Below are positions 5,914-8,143 of a DNA stretch of 8,143 nt, piece by piece (the stretch's first letter is position 1; every line of letters begins with the position of its first letter). Made by a program: the position numbers and the translations under genes. The notes below the pieces were generated by a model that did not search any database, was not told where the DNA came from, and was given only the letters and a program-made list of their open reading frames with translations. The stretch covers positions 1 through 8,143 of the forward strand of contig JALNYR010000121.1 of the NCBI GenBank assembly GCA_023229725.1, in the 5' to 3' direction. Origin of the DNA: Dehalococcoidia bacterium (GTDB lineage: Bacteria > Chloroflexota > Dehalococcoidia > GIF9 > AB-539-J10).

Positions 5914-5942
5914 TTGAGTCTGGTACCATTGCGTGCTAACCA
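5914..5942 (+). promoter_or_regulatory. Weak candidate promoter for the aminotransferase
   Basis: The 134-bp gap between DUF2851 and the aminotransferase contains no gene. TTGAGT (5914-5919), a 17-bp spacer and TAACCA (5937-5942), with TGC directly before it as an extended -10, could start transcription near 5949. The -10 box itself is poor, and TACCAT at 5924-5929 is an alternative. Read-through from the XRE-DUF2851 transcript is equally possible. Confidence 0.3.
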
Positions 5943-5951
5943 GTCTGGACC

Positions 5952-5960
5952 AGGAGGTGA
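5952..5960 (+). promoter_or_regulatory. Strong Shine-Dalgarno deciding the GTG start of the aminotransferase
   Basis: AGGAGGTGA is a full match to the anti-Shine-Dalgarno end of 16S rRNA. Its GGAGG is four bases before the GTG at 5962, which is therefore preferred over any upstream in-frame start that would run through the DUF2851 gene. Confidence 0.85.
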
Positions 5961-5961
5961 C

Positions 5962-7146
5962 GTGAAGACCACTCCGCGCGTAGGCGGGCTGCCAACCGAG
6001 CCGGCGATAGAGACGTTTCTCAAGGCGCAGCAACTGCAGTCGAAGGGCGTCGACGTCGTGCATCTGGAGATAGGGGAGCCGGACTTCGAGACGCCGGCTC
6101 ACATCCGGGAGGCTGCCAAGGAGTCCCTGGACAGGGGGCAGACGCACTACTGCGATTCCCAGGGGATACTCGAACTGAGGGAAGCCATCGCGGAGCGCGT
6201 CTCGCAGGTTCGCCACGTGAACGTCGACCCGAACTGCGTCGCGGTCACGCCCGGGCTGCGTCCCGTCCTCTTCTACGGGGCGCTGTTGACGCTCGATGTC
6301 GGTGACGAGGGCATCTACCTCGACCCGGCGTTTGCCGCGTTCCCGTCGGTCATCCGCTTCGCCGGCGCGAAGGCGGTGCCGGTGCCGCTGCGGGGTCGCA
6401 ACGGGTTCCGGCTGGACCTCGACGAGTTGGAGTCGGCCATCACGCCCCGCACGCGCCTGCTCACGCTGAACTCGCCGCACAATCCGACCGGCGGCGTGCT
6501 GACGGATGCGGAGCTTCGCGCGATTGCGCGGCTGGCGGAGGAGCACGACCTGTTCGTGCTCTCGGACGAGACGTACGAGGAGATATTCTACGACGAGCGA
6601 CCGCACAGCGTTCTGGAGTACCCGGAGCTGCGGCAGCGGTCCATCGTGCTCAGTGGCTTCTCCAAGACGTACTGCATGACCGGCTGGCGGCTTGGCTACG
6701 CCATCCTGCCCCCGGCGCTGGTCGACCCATTCGTACGGCTCACGGCCAACAGTGTGACGTGTTCGACGACGTTTGTGCAGCATGCCGCGGTACGTGCGCT
6801 TCGCGGTTCCCAGGAGAGCGTCCGCACGATGGTGGAGGAGTTCCGCGGCCGGCGCGACATCCTGGTGCAGCGACTGAACGGGATGCGGGGCATTCACTGC
6901 CACACGCCGTCCGGGGCGTTCTACGCCTTCCCCGATGTCAGCGGGCTCGGCATCTCCGATGTCGAGTTTGCGCGTCGATTGCTTGACGACGCGGGCGGGG
7001 ATACTCTCGCCGGTTCGGTGTTCGGAGAGCAGGGACGCGGCTACCTGCGGCTGGCGTACACGACGTCGCGAGCCGGCATCCTGAAGGCGCTCGACCGCAT
7101 GGACAGAGTGGTGGCGGACGTCTCCGCGGCGCGGGCCGCGTCGTAG
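5962..7146 (+). CDS. Class I/II PLP-dependent aminotransferase (aspartate aminotransferase-like)
   Basis: The 394-residue product is a fold-type I aminotransferase of the aspartate aminotransferase subgroup common in bacteria and archaea. It uses pyridoxal phosphate to move amino groups between an amino acid and a 2-oxo acid in the cytoplasm. Key residues are visible: the N-terminal LEIGEPDF (35-42), NSPHNPTGG (170-178, N174 near PLP), D202 and Y205 in SDETYEE, the Schiff-base lysine K235 in SGFSKTYCMTGWRLGY (231-246), and R363 in YLRLAY, which binds the substrate carboxylate. Length is normal, and the start is the GTG at 5962 behind AGGAGGTGA. The substrate cannot be read from the sequence: aspartate, alanine, LL-diaminopimelate-like or aromatic amino acids are all used within the family. 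It ends 3 bp from the tsaD stop codon on the other strand. Confidence 0.95.
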   Translation: MKTTPRVGGLPTEPAIETFLKAQQLQSKGVDVVHLEIGEPDFETPAHIREAAKESLDRGQTHYCDSQGILELREAIAERVSQVRHVNVDPNCVAVTPGLRPVLFYGALLTLDVGDEGIYLDPAFAAFPSVIRFAGAKAVPVPLRGRNGFRLDLDELESAITPRTRLLTLNSPHNPTGGVLTDAELRAIARLAEEHDLFVLSDETYEEIFYDERPHSVLEYPELRQRSIVLSGFSKTYCMTGWRLGYAILPPALVDPFVRLTANSVTCSTTFVQHAAVRALRGSQESVRTMVEEFRGRRDILVQRLNGMRGIHCHTPSGAFYAFPDVSGLGISDVEFARRLLDDAGGDTLAGSVFGEQGRGYLRLAYTTSRAGILKALDRMDRVVADVSAARAAS

Positions 7147-7149
7147 GGC

Positions 7150-8143
7150 TCAGACGAGCGCGAGCGCGGGCTCAACGTCGATTTCGCCGCCGGTTGCGTC
7201 GTCGCGGTGCGCGAAGTAGTGACACGCGCCTACCATGGCGGCGTTGTCAGTGCACATGGCCACCGGTGGGATGAAGGTGGGGATGCTTGCCTCGGCCGTC
7301 AGGCGGCCGCGCAGTGCGCTGTTCGCGGCGACGCCGCCGCTGACCACGATGGACCTTGCCCGGGTGTCGGCGGCCGCCCGTAGCGCCTTGGCGACGAGGA
7401 CCTCGACGGCCGCGTCCTGGAAGCTGGCGGCGGCATTCGCCACCAGCGCCGGGTCGCCGAGCAGCGCCTCTCTCCGGGTCAGGTGGTACAGGGCCGTCTT
7501 GAGACCGCTGAAGCTGAAGTCCGACGTGCCCGCCATCCACGCGCGCGGCAAAACATAGCGGCCGGTCGCTCCTGCCGCAGCCTTCTGTATCACCGGCCCG
7601 CCGGGATAGCCCAGCTCCAGCAGCCGCGCGGCCTTGTCGAATGCCTCCCCCGCCGCGTCGTCGCGTGTGCGGCCAAGCAGCCGGTACTCGCCGTGTCCGC
7701 TCATGAGGTGCATCTCCGTGTGTCCCCCCGAGACGATGAGGCACAATGCAGGAAAGCGGCTGCGGTCGTCCGGGGCGATCGGGAAGGCGAGCCAGTTGGC
7801 GTAGATGTGCGCCTCGATGTGGTTCACGCCGTAGAGCGGCAGCGACCGTGATGCAGCCAGGGCTTTTGCGAAGTTGACGCCGACCAGCAGGGAACCGGCG
7901 AGGCCCGGTCCGTGTGTCACCACCACCCGGTCGATGTCGGCGAGGGAGACGCCCGCCGCGGCCATCGCCTCCTCGTAGCTGGGGACGATGGAGAGCACGT
8001 GCTGTCGGGACGCCACTTCCGGCACGATGCCGCCGTAGCGCCGGTGGATGTCGATCTGGGAGGCCACCACGCTCGACAGGATGCGCGTGCCGTCCTCCAC
8101 CACCGCGACCGCGGTCTCGTCGCAGGAGGTCTCGAACGCCAGT
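7150..8143 (-). CDS. tsaD: tRNA N6-adenosine threonylcarbamoyltransferase TsaD (5' end cut by window edge)
   Basis: TsaD, with TsaB and TsaE, transfers the threonylcarbamoyl group from TsaC/Sua5 product to A37 of tRNAs that read ANN codons, making t6A. The visible frame runs to the right edge: LAFETSCDETAVAVVEDG is the family N-terminus, so only about 3-5 codons and the start are missing. A GTG at 8103 is not the start, because the conserved ETSCDET lies upstream of it. Other hallmarks are YGGIVPEVASRQH, THGPGLAGSLLVG, the metal-binding HIEAH, LIVSGGHTEMHL, DDAAGEAFDKAARLLELGYPGGP, FSFSGLKTALYH, VVSGGVAANSALR and CTDNAAM. About 330 residues are visible, normal for the family. It is convergent with the aminotransferase with a 3-bp gap. 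None of the partner genes tsaB, tsaE or tsaC is in the window. Confidence 0.97.
   Translation of the reverse strand, partial: LAFETSCDETAVAVVEDGTRILSSVVASQIDIHRRYGGIVPEVASRQHVLSIVPSYEEAMAAAGVSLADIDRVVVTHGPGLAGSLLVGVNFAKALAASRSLPLYGVNHIEAHIYANWLAFPIAPDDRSRFPALCLIVSGGHTEMHLMSGHGEYRLLGRTRDDAAGEAFDKAARLLELGYPGGPVIQKAAAGATGRYVLPRAWMAGTSDFSFSGLKTALYHLTRREALLGDPALVANAAASFQDAAVEVLVAKALRAAADTRARSIVVSGGVAANSALRGRLTAEASIPTFIPPVAMCTDNAAMVGACHYFAHRDDATGGEIDVEPALALV

Noticed and set aside
5059..6903. A 614-codon open frame on the minus strand opposite DUF2851 and the aminotransferase
   Set aside because: Its translation is rich in Arg, Ala and Pro with no recognisable domain, and the plus strand holds genes with intact family motifs. 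Long antisense frames are expected at this GC content.
1..8143. Mobile elements, CRISPR arrays, tRNA or rRNA genes
   Set aside because: I saw no transposase motif, no spaced direct repeats, no cloverleaf-like segment and no rRNA sequence; nearly all of the window is accounted for by coding genes.

Overview
The window is an ordinary, high-GC bacterial chromosome segment, densely packed with genes. It holds eight protein genes: the start of a pyruvate kinase gene (cut by the left edge), an M16 zinc peptidase, groEL and groES, a small XRE-type DNA-binding protein, a DUF2851 protein of unknown function, a class I aminotransferase, and tsaD (cut a few codons short by the right edge). The GroEL sequence, read from memory of relatives, looks most like Chloroflexota of the Dehalococcoidia type, for example GRPVALDKKFGAP near the N-terminus and FKNIAAGAD further on. 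That placement is an inference and was not tested by a search. I see no insertion sequence, phage gene, CRISPR array, tRNA or rRNA.

Layout. Positions 1-705 (minus) are pyruvate kinase, divergent from the peptidase at 861-2120 (plus). The 155-bp gap between them holds two face-to-face sigma70-type promoters, each with TTGACG and a 17-bp spacer, and a perfect 16-bp palindrome lying between the two -35 boxes. The peptidase runs toward groEL (2217-3839, minus), and a strong hairpin at 2162-2192 separates the two ends. groES (3855-4145) lies upstream of groEL and forms the groESL operon with it. Its promoter carries a CIRCE-type operator whose arms and 9-bp spacing match the HrcA site, except for one symmetric base change in each arm.

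The XRE gene (4279-4500, plus) is divergent from groESL and is followed 19 nt later by the DUF2851 gene (4520-5827), probably as one transcript. The aminotransferase (5962-7146) starts at GTG behind a perfect Shine-Dalgarno. tsaD (7150-8143, minus) meets it tail to tail with only 3 bp between the stop codons.

How the genes fit together. Pyruvate kinase serves glycolysis, GroES/GroEL fold proteins, TsaD makes the t6A base of tRNAs, and the aminotransferase serves amino-acid metabolism. They are housekeeping genes with no single shared pathway. The parts most worth a second look are regulatory: the variant CIRCE made of three half-sites, the palindrome in the pyk/peptidase divergent promoter, the apparently leaderless peptidase mRNA, and the uncharacterised XRE-DUF2851 pair beside the heat-shock operon. 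I do not see a clearly new multi-gene system.
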